Positions 35,086 through 44,033 are shown, counted from the stretch's first letter. The stretch is DNA of 64,000 bases from Streptomyces tirandamycinicus (GCF_003097515.1 NZ_CP029188.1:6988531-7052530); one strand, 5' to 3'. Notes: a model not told the origin generated them from the letters alone. Numbers and translations: made by a program.

Positions 35086-36852
35086 TCAGGCGATCAGGCC
35101 GCGGCGGCGGACGTGCGGCTCGTACACGGCGAGCAGGATGCCTTCGGCGCGGTCGGGGCTCTTCATGCCGCGGGCCTTCATCTGCTTCTTCGACTCCACG
35201 ACGGCGTAGCCGCCGCTGTTGTTGCCGAGGTTGGGGGTCGTGAGCTGGATGCCGGCCTGGCGGTCGACGCGCAGGCGCAGTCGGCCGGAGCCCGTTGCGG
35301 GGTCGGGCTGGAGCAGGGCGCGGCCGGCGAGCCACATCTCGTCCCGCTTCCGGTACGGGCGCATCACGGCGCCCGGGTCGTCCCGCTCGGGAGATTCAGA
35401 GACCATCACGCCGATGATCTCGGAGTCGTGCTTGCCGTTGTCTCCCCACACGGTGAGCATGCTGACCGCGCCGTGGCCGAGACCGTTCTTGTCGATCTTG
35501 ACGTGGACCTTCGCGGTGGAGCCGAGGGCCTGCGCCAGGCGCTCCGCGGCGTGGACCTCTTCGAGGATCTTCTTGGCGACGGTGACCTGGTTGTCGTTCG
35601 CGGCGCCGCTGGAGTGGTGGCGGTGCTCGACGGCGTCGCCGACCACCCGGTAGATGGTGAACTCGTCGCCGCCGTCCGCGGCGACGTCGATACCGAGGCG
35701 TACCCAGGAGCCGCGCTTGACGGTGTGCGTGGCGGTCTCGCCCTTCAGGCCGAGGTCGCACAGGCGGACCCAGCCGGGCCCGGTGGGGTCCTCGTTCTGC
35801 TGGGCGTCCTCGACCCACGTGACGGGGATGACCTTGCCGCCGCCGCCCTTGGGGAAGCGGGCGTACACCTTGGCCTGGACGTACGGGTGGTCTTCTCCGT
35901 ACTCGCGGATGGTGCGGTCGATCCAGTCCTGATCGGGCAGGTGGATCGCGAGGGAGTGCTTCGGTACGCCCGGGGGGCAGTCGTTGCAGAACGGGACGCG
36001 TTCGTTGGTGATGGCCGGGCTGTCGAAGGTGGCGATCGGGACGGTGACGGTGCCGGGTTCTTCGGGGTCGTCGCCTTCCTCGCAGAGGCCTTCGAACCAG
36101 GAGCGGGGGTCGTCGGCCGGCGGGTTGCCGATGGCGAGCATCCGCGCGTCACCGGTGAGGAGGTTGTTCGTTCCGTTGCCGATGGTGCGGGCGATACCGC
36201 CGGCCTCGTCCACGATGATCAGCAGTTTCGGCGTGCCGTGGATGCCCTGCATGGCCGCCTCGTCGTTCTCCGGGGCGGTGAAGCCGTACGCGACGACGAC
36301 GTCGTTGCCGTAGGCGTCGGGGATCTTCCACTGGGTGGTGTCGCACCATCCGGGCAGGCCTGCGCGGGCGACGGTCTTGCGGATGTGGGGCCACAGCTGG
36401 TTGCGGACCTGCCGGAACCGGGTCGCGGTGGTGACGATGACCATGGTGCCGGGCGGGTTCACGGCCCCGGCCCACGCGACCAGGCGCCCGGCGATCCATG
36501 TCTTGCCGACTCCGAAGCCCGCGGGGCAGGCCACCCTTTTGTGGAAGGGGATGGCGTCGACGATCTCCCGCTGTTTCGACCAGATCGACTCCCCCAGCAC
36601 GTCCTCGATGAACCCGGACGGGGTGTCGTGCCAGAGCCCGTACATGGAGCCGGTCTCGCGCTCGACCTCGGTGAGGACGTGCGCCAGGTCCACGTTGTCG
36701 AGGGTCTTGATGGCCGCGCGGCGCACAGGTACCGGGGCGCGGAGCAGCATGTCGGCGATGCTGGCGGCGTCGGAGGAGCGGACGCCTTGTCGCTTCTCCT
36801 TGGAGGCGTGGGCGGCCACCACGGCGGGGGTCGGGGTGTGCGGGGTGGCCAT
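35086..36852 (-). CDS. Phage terminase large subunit
   Basis: 588 residues. ATPase domain: Walker-A-like GFGVGKTW, Walker B LLIIVDEAGG, coupling region IGNPPADDP. Nuclease domain: first acidic strand RLGIDVAADGGDEFTIY, later HVKIDKNGLGHGAVSML. This is the motor that packages phage DNA, the clearest evidence of phage origin. No small terminase or portal gene is adjacent. ATG 36852 chosen; an in-frame GTG lies at 36861. Confidence 0.9.
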   Translation of the reverse strand: MATPHTPTPAVVAAHASKEKRQGVRSSDAASIADMLLRAPVPVRRAAIKTLDNVDLAHVLTEVERETGSMYGLWHDTPSGFIEDVLGESIWSKQREIVDAIPFHKRVACPAGFGVGKTWIAGRLVAWAGAVNPPGTMVIVTTATRFRQVRNQLWPHIRKTVARAGLPGWCDTTQWKIPDAYGNDVVVAYGFTAPENDEAAMQGIHGTPKLLIIVDEAGGIARTIGNGTNNLLTGDARMLAIGNPPADDPRSWFEGLCEEGDDPEEPGTVTVPIATFDSPAITNERVPFCNDCPPGVPKHSLAIHLPDQDWIDRTIREYGEDHPYVQAKVYARFPKGGGGKVIPVTWVEDAQQNEDPTGPGWVRLCDLGLKGETATHTVKRGSWVRLGIDVAADGGDEFTIYRVVGDAVEHRHHSSGAANDNQVTVAKKILEEVHAAERLAQALGSTAKVHVKIDKNGLGHGAVSMLTVWGDNGKHDSEIIGVMVSESPERDDPGAVMRPYRKRDEMWLAGRALLQPDPATGSGRLRLRVDRQAGIQLTTPNLGNNSGGYAVVESKKQMKARGMKSPDRAEGILLAVYEPHVRRRGLIA

Positions 36853-36890
36853 GGCGCGCACCGTGCATGGCCTGCCCGGCTACCGTCCCG

Positions 36891-36928
36891 GGCCACCGCC
36901 AACGTCGGGGGCCACCGCCAACGTCGGG
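36891..36928. repeat. 19-bp tandem duplication upstream of terminase
   Basis: GGCCACCGCCAACGTCGGG occurs twice in direct tandem, about 40-75 bp before the terminase start, next to a CTACCGTC copy at 36880. Confidence 0.8.
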
Positions 36929-37063
36929 GGCAGTAGTCGTATCGAGCCCATCGAAGTCGCGAGAGGGCGGTGAGCGGGCGGTGAGCGGGCGTACGGCGAC
37001 GTTCCGGCGCTTGCTACCACGAATGTCTACCTGCGGCCGTCTCGACACGGTGAAATAGGCGGC

Positions 37064-38224
37064 ATGTCCTATCGCAGAATCGCCCAGTTACACGCCGCTC
37101 GCAGCGCGGCTACCAGCCGTGCCCTATCCCGGCCACGACCTCGTGCGGTCAACCGCGTGGTGCGCACTGCGCGAGTCCTGGTTCCGGTCGCCCCGTCGCC
37201 TCGGCGCCGGGCGGGTGCCGCTGGTGGCCACGAGCAGGGCGGTGGTTTGGACTGGGCGCGTCGAATAGAACTGGTCACGGTCGTTGTCGCGGCGGTCGTA
37301 GCGGTGGCTGGGTTGTGGTACTCGAACGTGCAGGCTCGGGAGCAGCGGGCAACGGAGTACGAAGGTCAGATCACCGACCGCTACACCGCGGCCGTGGAGA
37401 ACCTCGGCGACGATGCGATCGATGTACGGCTCGGCGGCATCTACGCCCTGCAGCGCATCATGCAGGACTCGGTCCGCGACCACCCCACCATCGTGAACGT
37501 CCTGACCGCCTACATCCGCAGCCACGCCCCCCTGCCCGAGGCGCCACGGCGCTCGGCAGAAGCTGAAGACCAGAAGAAGGAGCAGTCGAAACCGACTGAG
37601 CCGGATGCCGATGTCCAAGCCGCGCTGTCCGTCCTGGGCCGGCGCAACCCCATCCATGACGCTGGCCGCACCTGGATCGATCTGCACAGAGCGGACCTGC
37701 GCGGCGCGGACCTGAGCAGCGCGGACCTGAGCAGCGCGGACCTGCGCGGCGCGGACCTGCGCGGCGCGACCCTGGGGAGCACGGACCTGAGCGGAGCGGA
37801 CCTGTTAATGGCGAACCTGCGCGGCGCGGACCTGGACGATGCGGACCTGAGCAGCGCGGACCTCCGCGGCACGGACCTCACTGGCGCGGGCCTCCGCGCC
37901 GCGGACCTCACTGGCGCGGAACTGAGCAGCGCGGACCTCCGCGACGCGGACCTGCGCGGCGCGGGCCTCCGCGACGCGGGCCTCCGCGGCGCGGACCTCC
38001 GCGCCGCGGACCTCACTGGCGCGGATCTGAGCAGCGCGGACCTCACTGGCGCGGACCTCCGCGGCGCGGACCTCCGCGGCGCGAATCTCAGAAACTGTCG
38101 CGTCTCTGCAGGGCAGGTGGCAGCAGCGGTGCTCAATGCGTACACGAGGTTGCCGTCCGAAATTGCATCCGATCCGAAGGTGTGGGAGCGGGCCGCTCAT
38201 CCGTTGCCGGCGGGTGCCCGTTGA
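37064..38224 (+). CDS. Membrane-anchored pentapeptide-repeat protein
   Basis: 386 residues. Basic N-terminal ~60, one membrane helix (~75-90, [16 protein letters not shown]), then a helical domain seen in many bacterial pentapeptide proteins ([20 protein letters not shown], then [13 protein letters not shown]). About 28 A(D/N)LxG/S units follow (residues ~210-350) forming a right-handed quadrilateral helix, mostly ADLRG or ADLSS. The DNA repeats are nearly identical 15-mers. It is one of only two rightward genes within the left arm, so it may be a cargo gene. Confidence 0.9.
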   Translation: MSYRRIAQLHAARSAATSRALSRPRPRAVNRVVRTARVLVPVAPSPRRRAGAAGGHEQGGGLDWARRIELVTVVVAAVVAVAGLWYSNVQAREQRATEYEGQITDRYTAAVENLGDDAIDVRLGGIYALQRIMQDSVRDHPTIVNVLTAYIRSHAPLPEAPRRSAEAEDQKKEQSKPTEPDADVQAALSVLGRRNPIHDAGRTWIDLHRADLRGADLSSADLSSADLRGADLRGATLGSTDLSGADLLMANLRGADLDDADLSSADLRGTDLTGAGLRAADLTGAELSSADLRDADLRGAGLRDAGLRGADLRAADLTGADLSSADLTGADLRGADLRGANLRNCRVSAGQVAAAVLNAYTRLPSEIASDPKVWERAAHPLPAGAR

Positions 38225-38383
38225 TCAGCCGCACGGTGCGGCCCCCGTCCGGTCTCGTGCCTCCGCTGCGGCCACCAGGGGAGTTGGGTGGGAGCGGTGC
38301 GCGATCGGGGACGGGGGCCGGCGGCTGGTGGGGGCGGCCCGGTTGGGGCCGGGCCGCCCCGTGAGCGGGTTGCTGACCTACCT

Positions 38384-38407
38384 CGTGAAGGGGGTGGGCC
38401 CTTCACG
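38384..38407. terminator. Hairpin between convergent genes
   Basis: CGTGAAGGG and its complement CCCTTCACG, 6-nt loop, between the pentapeptide gene and the 38459-39493 gene. Confidence 0.6.
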
Positions 38408-38458
38408 GCCATAGACGGAGTGACCCGCGAAAGCGTTACAGGTTCCGCGGAGGGACTT

Positions 38459-39493
38459 TCAGGTGTTCTCCGCGGGGGCCACGACCCTGGCGACGACCTT
38501 CGGGTCCCGGTCGATGGCCTCGGCGATCTGCGTGCGGCTCCAGCTGTACGGGGCGGCGTGCATCACGCGAATCGCCGCGTCGCGGATCTCGATGGCCGCG
38601 GACCGTCGAGCCTGCGCGGCCTCGTACTCCTTGGCGATATCGGGGAGGGTCGAGGCGGCGTCCTCGAGGAACGGCACGCCGGCGGCGCGGGCCGCGGCGG
38701 GCTGGTCGGCCCTCTTGGGCGGCTCGCTGTCGCGGGGGAGCCCGAGGGCGCGGGTCAGGACGCGCTTGAGCGAGTTCCGGTTGATGCCCGCGGAGTAGTA
38801 CACGCCGCGGGCGGTGGTGTAGAAGGCGAGACTGCACACCGCGGCGTCCCGCTCGGGCAGCAGGGTCGCGGCCTCCTCCTCCGCCTGGTCGACGGCCTCG
38901 GCGGCGCGGCGCAGCCGCTCCTCCGGGGAGACGGCGAGCTTGGCGAACTCCTCCACGATCTCCTTGCGGGCCTGCTCGCGGATGGCGTCGAAGTCGGGGC
39001 GCTCCAGGGCTTCGACTGCCACGCGGCCGCCGGCGGTGCGGACGGCTTCGTGCGCGGCCTCCAGGTGCGCGAGGGCGGCGCCGCGGCGGGCTTCGGCGTA
39101 CTCGTACCGTTCGGCGACGGCGGCGGCCTGGTCCACGACGTTCTTCGGGTGCGGGATACCGGCGTCGGCAGCGGCCTTCGCCCGGTCCGCGGGCCAGCTC
39201 GGCGGGCTGACCGGGTCTTCGAGGCCTCCGAGGAGCTCGCTCATGGCCAGCCGCTTGAGGTGGGTGCGGGTGATCCCGAACCGCTCGTGCAGCTGGGGAG
39301 CGTACTCGTACAGGGCCGCGGCGGCGATGAGCTGCTGCCACTCGCTCCTCCGCGAGGCGAGCTCCATGTGCGCCTGGTCGCGGATTTCCTCGGCGACGGT
39401 GCGCCGCTCGAAGGGGTCCTTCACCTCGGCGAGTTCGGCGTTGACCTCGGCTTTCGCCGCGGCGCGGAGCTTGGCGTAGTCGGTGCTGCTCAT
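38459..39493 (-). CDS. Phage protein with repeated HTH-like segments
   Basis: 344 residues, Ala/Glu/Arg-rich and mostly helical. Three segments look like helix-turn-helix units: LHERFGITRTHLKRLAMSEL (~70), YSAGINRNSLKRVLTRALG (~235) and YSWSRTQIAEAIDRDPKVVA (~315), separated by coiled-coil stretches. Possibly a DNA-binding organising or regulatory protein of the element. Preceded by a TACAGT-type promoter and an ACGGGACACC ribosome region. Confidence 0.7.
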   Translation of the reverse strand: MSSTDYAKLRAAAKAEVNAELAEVKDPFERRTVAEEIRDQAHMELASRRSEWQQLIAAAALYEYAPQLHERFGITRTHLKRLAMSELLGGLEDPVSPPSWPADRAKAAADAGIPHPKNVVDQAAAVAERYEYAEARRGAALAHLEAAHEAVRTAGGRVAVEALERPDFDAIREQARKEIVEEFAKLAVSPEERLRRAAEAVDQAEEEAATLLPERDAAVCSLAFYTTARGVYYSAGINRNSLKRVLTRALGLPRDSEPPKRADQPAAARAAGVPFLEDAASTLPDIAKEYEAAQARRSAAIEIRDAAIRVMHAAPYSWSRTQIAEAIDRDPKVVARVVAPAENT

Positions 39494-39600
39494 GGCGGTG
39501 TCCCGTTTCCGGGCGCGCGCCCTGGGGGCGCTGGTGGCAGGGGCCTCCCCTAGCCGTTCATCCTTGGCCCGAAACTGTACACCACGTCTCGACTGGGGAG
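39494..39600 (-). promoter_or_regulatory. Element promoter, hairpin-less copy
   Basis: Minus-strand GGTGTACAGTTT with -10 TACAGT at 39579-39574, the same core as at 49.45, 52.73 and 59.09 kb. The leader crosses the end of the small gene 39550-39720 and leads to the 39493 start. The hairpin found in the other copies is absent. Confidence 0.6.
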
Positions 39601-39720
39601 GGTTGTGCGGCTGAGGTCCAGGAGCGCGAGGAGCAGCAGGGTGTCCATCACGGGCGGCCGGCCCGCTTCCAGGCGGACGCGTGGCGGGATGGTCCGCGGG
39701 GGTGTGGCGGTGGCGGTCAT
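39550..39720 (-). CDS. Small element protein (56 aa)
   Basis: MTATATPPRTIPPRVRLEAG head and a short hydrophobic LLLLALLDL segment in the middle. The ATG overlaps the stop of the next gene upstream (ATGA), so it is translationally coupled to it. Unknown function. Confidence 0.5.
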   Translation of the reverse strand: MTATATPPRTIPPRVRLEAGRPPVMDTLLLLALLDLSRTTLPSRDVVYSFGPRMNG

Positions 39721-40145
39721 CGCTTCCCCTTCCGGGCGCGCTTGGCCTCCCAGTACGGGCGGTACTCGGCGGCCGAGCACAGGTACATGACGTAGACGGT
39801 GCGGGAGGCGAGCGTGACGCTGATGCCGTAGGGCCGGGGGCCGCCGCGCATCCATCCGGTGCTGATGGGGACGGAGGTGCCGGTGCGCCACCCGCCGACG
39901 GTCCACCGTCCGATGAGGCGTCCGCCGAAGTCGCGCCACCAGGAGTCGTGGATGGCGAGGCCGACGGTCGGCCCGAGGCGGGCCAGGCTGATCGTCAGGC
40001 GCCACATGCTCAGGGTGACGCCGACGGTGCGCATGCGGGCCCTGTCGGGGTCGTAGGCGCGCATGGGGCCGATGGCGAAGCGGGAGCCGCCGCGCCACAG
40101 CAGCAGGTGCCAGCACAGGGTGAGCTGGATGGTGCGGGCCTTCAT
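39717..40145 (-). CDS. Uncharacterised Trp/Arg-rich element protein
   Basis: 142 residues, rich in Trp, Arg and Gly, with alternating beta-like segments (VGVTLSMWRLTISLARLG; GGRLIGRWTVGGWRTG) and a basic tail KRARKGKR. Coupled to the HNH gene upstream and the 56-aa gene downstream by 4-bp overlaps. No family recognised. Confidence 0.6.
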   Translation of the reverse strand: MKARTIQLTLCWHLLLWRGGSRFAIGPMRAYDPDRARMRTVGVTLSMWRLTISLARLGPTVGLAIHDSWWRDFGGRLIGRWTVGGWRTGTSVPISTGWMRGGPRPYGISVTLASRTVYVMYLCSAAEYRPYWEAKRARKGKR

Positions 40146-40522
40146 CGTGCACCGCCGGCGTGGGCGTAGCGGATGGGCGGCGCGATGCGGGAGCGGGTGC
40201 CGTCGGGGTGGAGGACGTACTCGGCTCCGCTCGGGTAGCGGACGGGCATCTCCCCGGGGAGCATCGGCCTGCGGACCTTCCAGCCGTGGCTGTAGGACTC
40301 GCGGGGGTGGTCCTCGAACCAGCCATTACAGGTAGTGCAGGTGAGGAGCAGGTTATGCGGCTCGTTGATCCACTCCTCCCGGGCGCCGCCCATGCCCCGG
40401 TTGACGCGGTGGTGGATGGTCAAGTCCCGGACGGTGTTGCAGCGCACGCAGCGCCCGCCGTCGCGCAGGTGGACGAGTTGGCGGACCGTGTCCGTGGGGC
40501 CTGTGCGGCGTCGAGAGGCCAC
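40142..40522 (-). CDS. HNH endonuclease
   Basis: 126 residues from GTG 40522 (GGAG 10 bp before it). HNH site: zinc pair in GRCVRCN, catalytic LTIHHRVNRGMGG, Asn in EPHNLLLTCTTCNGWFEDH with the second zinc pair. Phage HNH enzymes commonly work with the terminase during packaging, and the terminase lies ~3.3 kb downstream on the same strand. An upstream ATG at 40603 would add an Arg-rich N-terminus that does not look native. Confidence 0.88.
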   Translation of the reverse strand: MASRRRTGPTDTVRQLVHLRDGGRCVRCNTVRDLTIHHRVNRGMGGAREEWINEPHNLLLTCTTCNGWFEDHPRESYSHGWKVRRPMLPGEMPVRYPSGAEYVLHPDGTRSRIAPPIRYAHAGGAR

Positions 40523-40637
40523 GGCAGGGGTTCTCCGTCCCGCCCCGCACGCTGGGCCGCGACGGCGGCCGCGGGGAGCGGCGAGGCGGGACGGAACATG
40601 CACGCCCGGGACGGCTACCGTCGCGGGCTGCCGGCGA

Positions 40638-41132
40638 TCAGTGGCGCAGCTTGTTGACCGCGGTCATCAGGGTCTGCATCGCTTCCCGGGCCCGGTCACG
40701 GCTGCCCGCGTCGAGAACAGCGAGCGCGGCCGCTGCGGCTTCGCGTACGGAGTGGGGCAGTTCCTCGGTGGCCGCGACCTGGTAAGCGGTGGCACGGCGG
40801 GCGCGGCGCTCTTCGGCGGAGACTGCGTCGTCGCCGGAGAGGGGGAAGACGGACGCCTCGTACATGGCGATCTTGACCAGGGTCATGTGGGCGATGCCTT
40901 CGGCGTAGCCGCGCGCGGCGGCTTCACCGCGGGCCTTGGTGAGGTTGGCCAGGGTGCGCCGGCGAACAAGCTGGGTGCCGATGGCCGTGCCGCCGCCGAG
41001 GGACACTGCGGCGATGAGGCCGAGCGCCGGGCCTTCCAGGATGGCGCCGAGGGCAGCGCCGATAGCGGCTGCGCAGGTAACCATCGTGGTCATGAGCAGC
41101 AGGTATTCGCGTCTGGGGTCGTGCCGGGCCAT
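40638..41132 (-). CDS. Small membrane protein with coiled tail
   Basis: 164 residues; two hydrophobic segments near the N-terminus (MTTMVTCAAAIGAALGAI and LGLIAAVSLGGGTAIG), then a helical cytoplasmic region. Topology like phage immunity or exclusion membrane proteins, but no family is recognised. Confidence 0.65.
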   Translation of the reverse strand: MARHDPRREYLLLMTTMVTCAAAIGAALGAILEGPALGLIAAVSLGGGTAIGTQLVRRRTLANLTKARGEAAARGYAEGIAHMTLVKIAMYEASVFPLSGDDAVSAEERRARRATAYQVAATEELPHSVREAAAAALAVLDAGSRDRAREAMQTLMTAVNKLRH

Positions 41133-41204
41133 GGGGTGCAGTGTGCCAGCCGGGTGCGACAGCGTGGCGGGGCGGGACCGGCAGCGCGGGCCCGCCCCGG
41201 CTGC

Positions 41205-41705
41205 TCAGGAGGTCGCGGCGGCCTCGCGTTGCTGTCGCTCGCGCGCGGTGCTCATGGCGTCGAGGAGCTCGACGGCGTACGGGACGGGCACGTAGGCAAC
41301 GAAGACGCGGCCGGTGTTGGCGTCGTTGCCGCCGAGGACGACTTCGTACTCCGCGCCGGTCTGTTCGTCGTCGTAGTTGTACGTGCCGGGTCCTTCGTCT
41401 TCCAGGGGACCGTCGGCGTGGTCGAACCAGGCGATCCCGAAGACTTCGTCCACGGCTTCGGCGATCACCGCGTTCGGTACGTCGTCGAGCTCGACGGTGG
41501 CGCGGGTGTCGTCATCGACGCACACCCGGCCTGCGCCGAGGTCGTTCGGCCGGTCGATGTGGAGCATGACGGGGCAGCAGTAGGTCGGGGTCTTGGTGTG
41601 GTCGAGGCCGGGCAGCGCCAGGCGCAGCGCGTTGACGGCGCTCTCCTGGAGGCTGTCGGACGCTTCTTTCCACGCTTCGAGGGCGTTCATCACGGTGGGC
41701 TTCAT
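41205..41705 (-). CDS. Uncharacterised acidic element protein
   Basis: 166 residues, strongly acidic middle (VCVDDDTRATVELDDVPNAV; FDHADGPLEDEGPGTYNYDD). ATG at 41705 follows GGAAAGAG. It is the first gene downstream of the palindrome array, across a ~200-bp leader, and is therefore the best candidate for being controlled by that array. Confidence 0.65.
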   Translation of the reverse strand: MKPTVMNALEAWKEASDSLQESAVNALRLALPGLDHTKTPTYCCPVMLHIDRPNDLGAGRVCVDDDTRATVELDDVPNAVIAEAVDEVFGIAWFDHADGPLEDEGPGTYNYDDEQTGAEYEVVLGGNDANTGRVFVAYVPVPYAVELLDAMSTARERQQREAAATS

Positions 41706-41930
41706 GGTGCTCTTTCCGGTCGTTCGTGCCGGGCGTGCCGATGGGGTCGGCTGCCTGGCCTGGAGCGGTCGGAGCTGATGAAGCCGGCTGAAGGGGTTTG
41801 CGTCCCGGGTGAGGCCGCTTGTCGGCCGAGGATGCCGGTGACCACGGCGCGGCCGCAGCGGCTCACCGGGGTCCGCTACGGCCCTTGTTCGTCTTCTTCC
41901 TTCGGTTGTGTTGGGTTCTTCTTGTTTACG

Positions 41931-42050
41931 TGCGCTGCAGCGCATCAGGCCAGGTGCGGTGTAGCGCACGTGGCCAGGTACGCCACAGCGCACGTGGATT
42001 TCACCTGATGCGCTGCAGCGCACTAGGAAACCCTGATGCGCTGGAGCGCA
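41931..42050. repeat. Array of five 14-bp palindromes (TGCGCTGCAGCGCA)
   Basis: Units start at 41931, 41955, 41979, 42009 and 42037 (steps 24, 24, 30, 28). Units 1 and 4 are the exact palindrome; 2, 3 and 5 have 1-4 changes. Outer flanks are shared as well (CCTGA or CCAGG on the left, CNTGG or CTAGG on the right). To the left is unusually AT-rich DNA (41885-41930). The rest of 41706-42056 has no gene. Looks like an iteron, multi-operator or partition site. Confidence 0.85.
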
Positions 42051-42056
42051 CTTGGG

Positions 42057-42242
42057 CTATTTCCGCAGGCCACGACGGACACGGCGCAGGCGCTTCAGGC
42101 TGGAGGCGAGCATTCGGTCCAGGGCATCCCGGCCGGGCGGGTGGGCGTAGACGATCCGCGGGGGCACGGTCTCGCCGATCACCAGCCGGGAGGAAACGAC
42201 ACCGCCGGAGGGCCGGGCATCGGGTGCGGAGCTGTCAGTCAT
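42057..42242 (-). CDS. Small basic element protein (61 aa)
   Basis: MTDSSAPDARPSGGVVSSRL head and a strongly basic C-terminus (SSLKRLRRVRRGLRK), compatible with nucleic-acid binding. It ends 6 bp from the palindrome array. GACGGTAGT lies 28 bp before its ATG as a possible promoter element. Confidence 0.5.
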   Translation of the reverse strand: MTDSSAPDARPSGGVVSSRLVIGETVPPRIVYAHPPGRDALDRMLASSLKRLRRVRRGLRK

Positions 42243-42284
42243 GGGCGGGAACGTAGACGCGGCCGCGTACTACCGTCCCGTGCG

Positions 42285-42644
42285 TCAGCGTGCCTCGCGG
42301 AACGCGGCGATCATGGCGGCCGTCTCCTCGTCGGTGAACCCGTCAGCGGCCTCCAGAGCGGCCTCCGGGAGCGGGTCGTCGGCCGAGTGCCCCAGTGCGG
42401 GCTCTCCGTCCAGGTGCCCACACATTGCGTCCAGGTGGTCCAAGAGCGTCGCCTGCCGGGCCTGCTCGGCGCTGAGGGAGCGCCACCACTCATACCGACC
42501 GCGCACATCGTGCGGACGCGGCGGGAGGCTGCGGCGCAGCATGTCGGCCCGGGCTGCGAGCGTGATCCGCACGGCGAGGCGCAGAGCGTCCGGGCTGGCT
42601 GCCGTACCGGTCGCGGAGGCCGTGGGGGCGGAACCGGTGACCAT
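42285..42644 (-). CDS. Uncharacterised element protein (119 aa)
   Basis: Helical, Ala-rich. RLAVRITLAARADMLRRSLP is followed by HDVRGRYEWWRSLSAEQARQ and an acidic end DGFTDEETAAMIAAFREAR. No recognised domain. Confidence 0.55.
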   Translation of the reverse strand: MVTGSAPTASATGTAASPDALRLAVRITLAARADMLRRSLPPRPHDVRGRYEWWRSLSAEQARQATLLDHLDAMCGHLDGEPALGHSADDPLPEAALEAADGFTDEETAAMIAAFREAR

Positions 42645-42731
42645 GTGGCCACAGTGCCACCCGGGACTGACACGACCCGACGCCCCGGGCGACGGGCAGT
42701 CGTCCGGGGCGCGCGGATCATCCGGCCGGGC

Positions 42732-42947
42732 CTACAGGTAGCGGATCACCGCGGTGGCGCCGAGCCGGCCGAACGCGATCGACTCCCCGGTGAGGGTGAC
42801 GGTGGCGGCCCGGCCACCGACGCGGATACGGATGGTGGAACCGAGCGGCGCTGCGCTAACGAAGGTGATCTCGCGGTCGCCGAAGAGCGGCTGGCCGTTG
42901 ATCACGACGTACGTGCGCGGACGCGCGGCGGCGTTGTTCTGGCCCAT
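42732..42947 (-). CDS. Small beta-rich element protein (71 aa)
   Basis: MGQNNAAARPRTYVVINGQP then alternating short strands (TIRIRVGGRAATVTLTGESI), as in a small barrel or SH3-like fold. AAAGG ribosome site 9 bp before the ATG. Function unknown. Confidence 0.6.
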   Translation of the reverse strand: MGQNNAAARPRTYVVINGQPLFGDREITFVSAAPLGSTIRIRVGGRAATVTLTGESIAFGRLGATAVIRYL

Positions 42948-43046
42948 TGGATGGCCTTTCGGTGCGGGGTTGCGACGCCAGGTTGGGCGCCTCACCCCTT
43001 CGGCGCGGTCGTGCGGGGTAGGACAGCATGACCGCGCAGGATTCGC

Positions 43047-43490
43047 TCAGGCCGCTGCCGCTATGTCTTCCTGCGCGAGCGTGGCGCCCTTGTAGGTCTT
43101 CAGGGCCTGCCGCGCCTTGACGACATCTTCCGGGGAGCAGTGCTGCCGGACGGCGTTCCAGTGCGGGTGACAGCTGACGTCGATCGCGCGCTCGCGGGCC
43201 TGCGCCCACAGCCGGTCATACTCGGCGTTCTGCTCGTCGGTCCAGCCGCCGGTTTCCGGCCGCGCGGTCTCCCGCCACCGTCCGCTGCCGGTGTCGTCCC
43301 ATCCCCCGCCGGGCTCGACCGACCACGGCAGGTCAGGGTTCGCGCTGAAGGCGTGCAGTTCGGCGTAGGCGGCGGCAAGCGCCTGCTGCTTCTGGACCAG
43401 GTCGGGCGGGAAGTACAGGGGGTCGAACGGCTGCTCGTCGGCGGTGGAGGCGTTGTTCGTCGGGTTCTGCTCGGGGGAGGTGCTCGGCAT
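43047..43490 (-). CDS. Uncharacterised element protein (147 aa)
   Basis: Helical, Trp-rich: LYFPPDLVQKQQALAAAYAE, WSVEPGGGWDDTGSGRW, EYDRLWAQARERAIDVSCHP. Possibly a metal- or DNA-binding protein (CHPHWNAVRQHC), but no family is recognised. Confidence 0.6.
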   Translation of the reverse strand: MPSTSPEQNPTNNASTADEQPFDPLYFPPDLVQKQQALAAAYAELHAFSANPDLPWSVEPGGGWDDTGSGRWRETARPETGGWTDEQNAEYDRLWAQARERAIDVSCHPHWNAVRQHCSPEDVVKARQALKTYKGATLAQEDIAAAA

Positions 43491-43526
43491 GTTCGGGGAT
43501 GTTAGTTCGAGGCTCTGACATGCGGG

Positions 43527-43559
43527 GGCACCCCGCCGCGCGCCTGGCGGCGGGGTGCC
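43527..43559. terminator. Hairpin terminator
   Basis: 13-bp stem built on GCACCCCGCCGC with a 7-nt loop, after the 43579-43947 gene on the minus strand. Confidence 0.65.
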
Positions 43560-43578
43560 TCGCGGGGCGGGACGAGGT

Positions 43579-43947
43579 TCAGGAGGAGGCGCCGCCGGTG
43601 ACGGCGCCGGCGTCCGTGCCGGACGTCGTACCGGTGGTCGTGCCGCCGTCTGTGCCGGACGTCCCGCCGGACGTCGTACCGGTGGTCGTGCCGCCGTCCG
43701 TGCCGGACGTCGGGGCCGGGCCGGGGCCGCCGCCGGTCGTCGTGCCCGCGTCCGTGCCGCCGGTCGGCGTCGGGCTGGTGGGCGACGGGACCGGCGTAGT
43801 GGCGGTGGGCGACGGGGCCGGCCCGGGGCCGGGCGCACTCGGGCTGCCACCGAACACAGCGATGAGGGCGACGACGATGCCGAGGACGACCAGGGCGAGA
43901 CCGAGAAGCTCGGCGGCGCTGCGCAGCGAGGTCCGGGAGTCGGACAT
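43579..43947 (-). CDS. Single-pass membrane protein with Thr/Gly/Pro-rich repeats
   Basis: 122 residues: cytoplasmic ~14, one helix (LLGLALVVLGIVVALIAVFG), then an extracellular low-complexity tail with repeats of the type GTDGGTTTGTTS. Likely surface-exposed. ATG follows GGAAGG. Confidence 0.65.
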   Translation of the reverse strand: MSDSRTSLRSAAELLGLALVVLGIVVALIAVFGGSPSAPGPGPAPSPTATTPVPSPTSPTPTGGTDAGTTTGGGPGPAPTSGTDGGTTTGTTSGGTSGTDGGTTTGTTSGTDAGAVTGGASS

Positions 43948-44033
43948 GGGGAACCTTCCTGTCGGAGACGAATCCGCGGGAGGGTCGCCTACCGTCACGC
44001 CTTGCGTCGCGTCCTGCCGCCTACTCTCGAACC

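Noticed and set aside
34439-37000. Rightward frames over the terminase
   Set aside because: The minus-strand terminase motifs are clear and fill the region.
40335-42008. A 557-codon plus-strand frame across the leftward arm
   Set aside because: It runs antisense to the HNH, membrane-protein and acidic-protein genes, which have better starts and domains.
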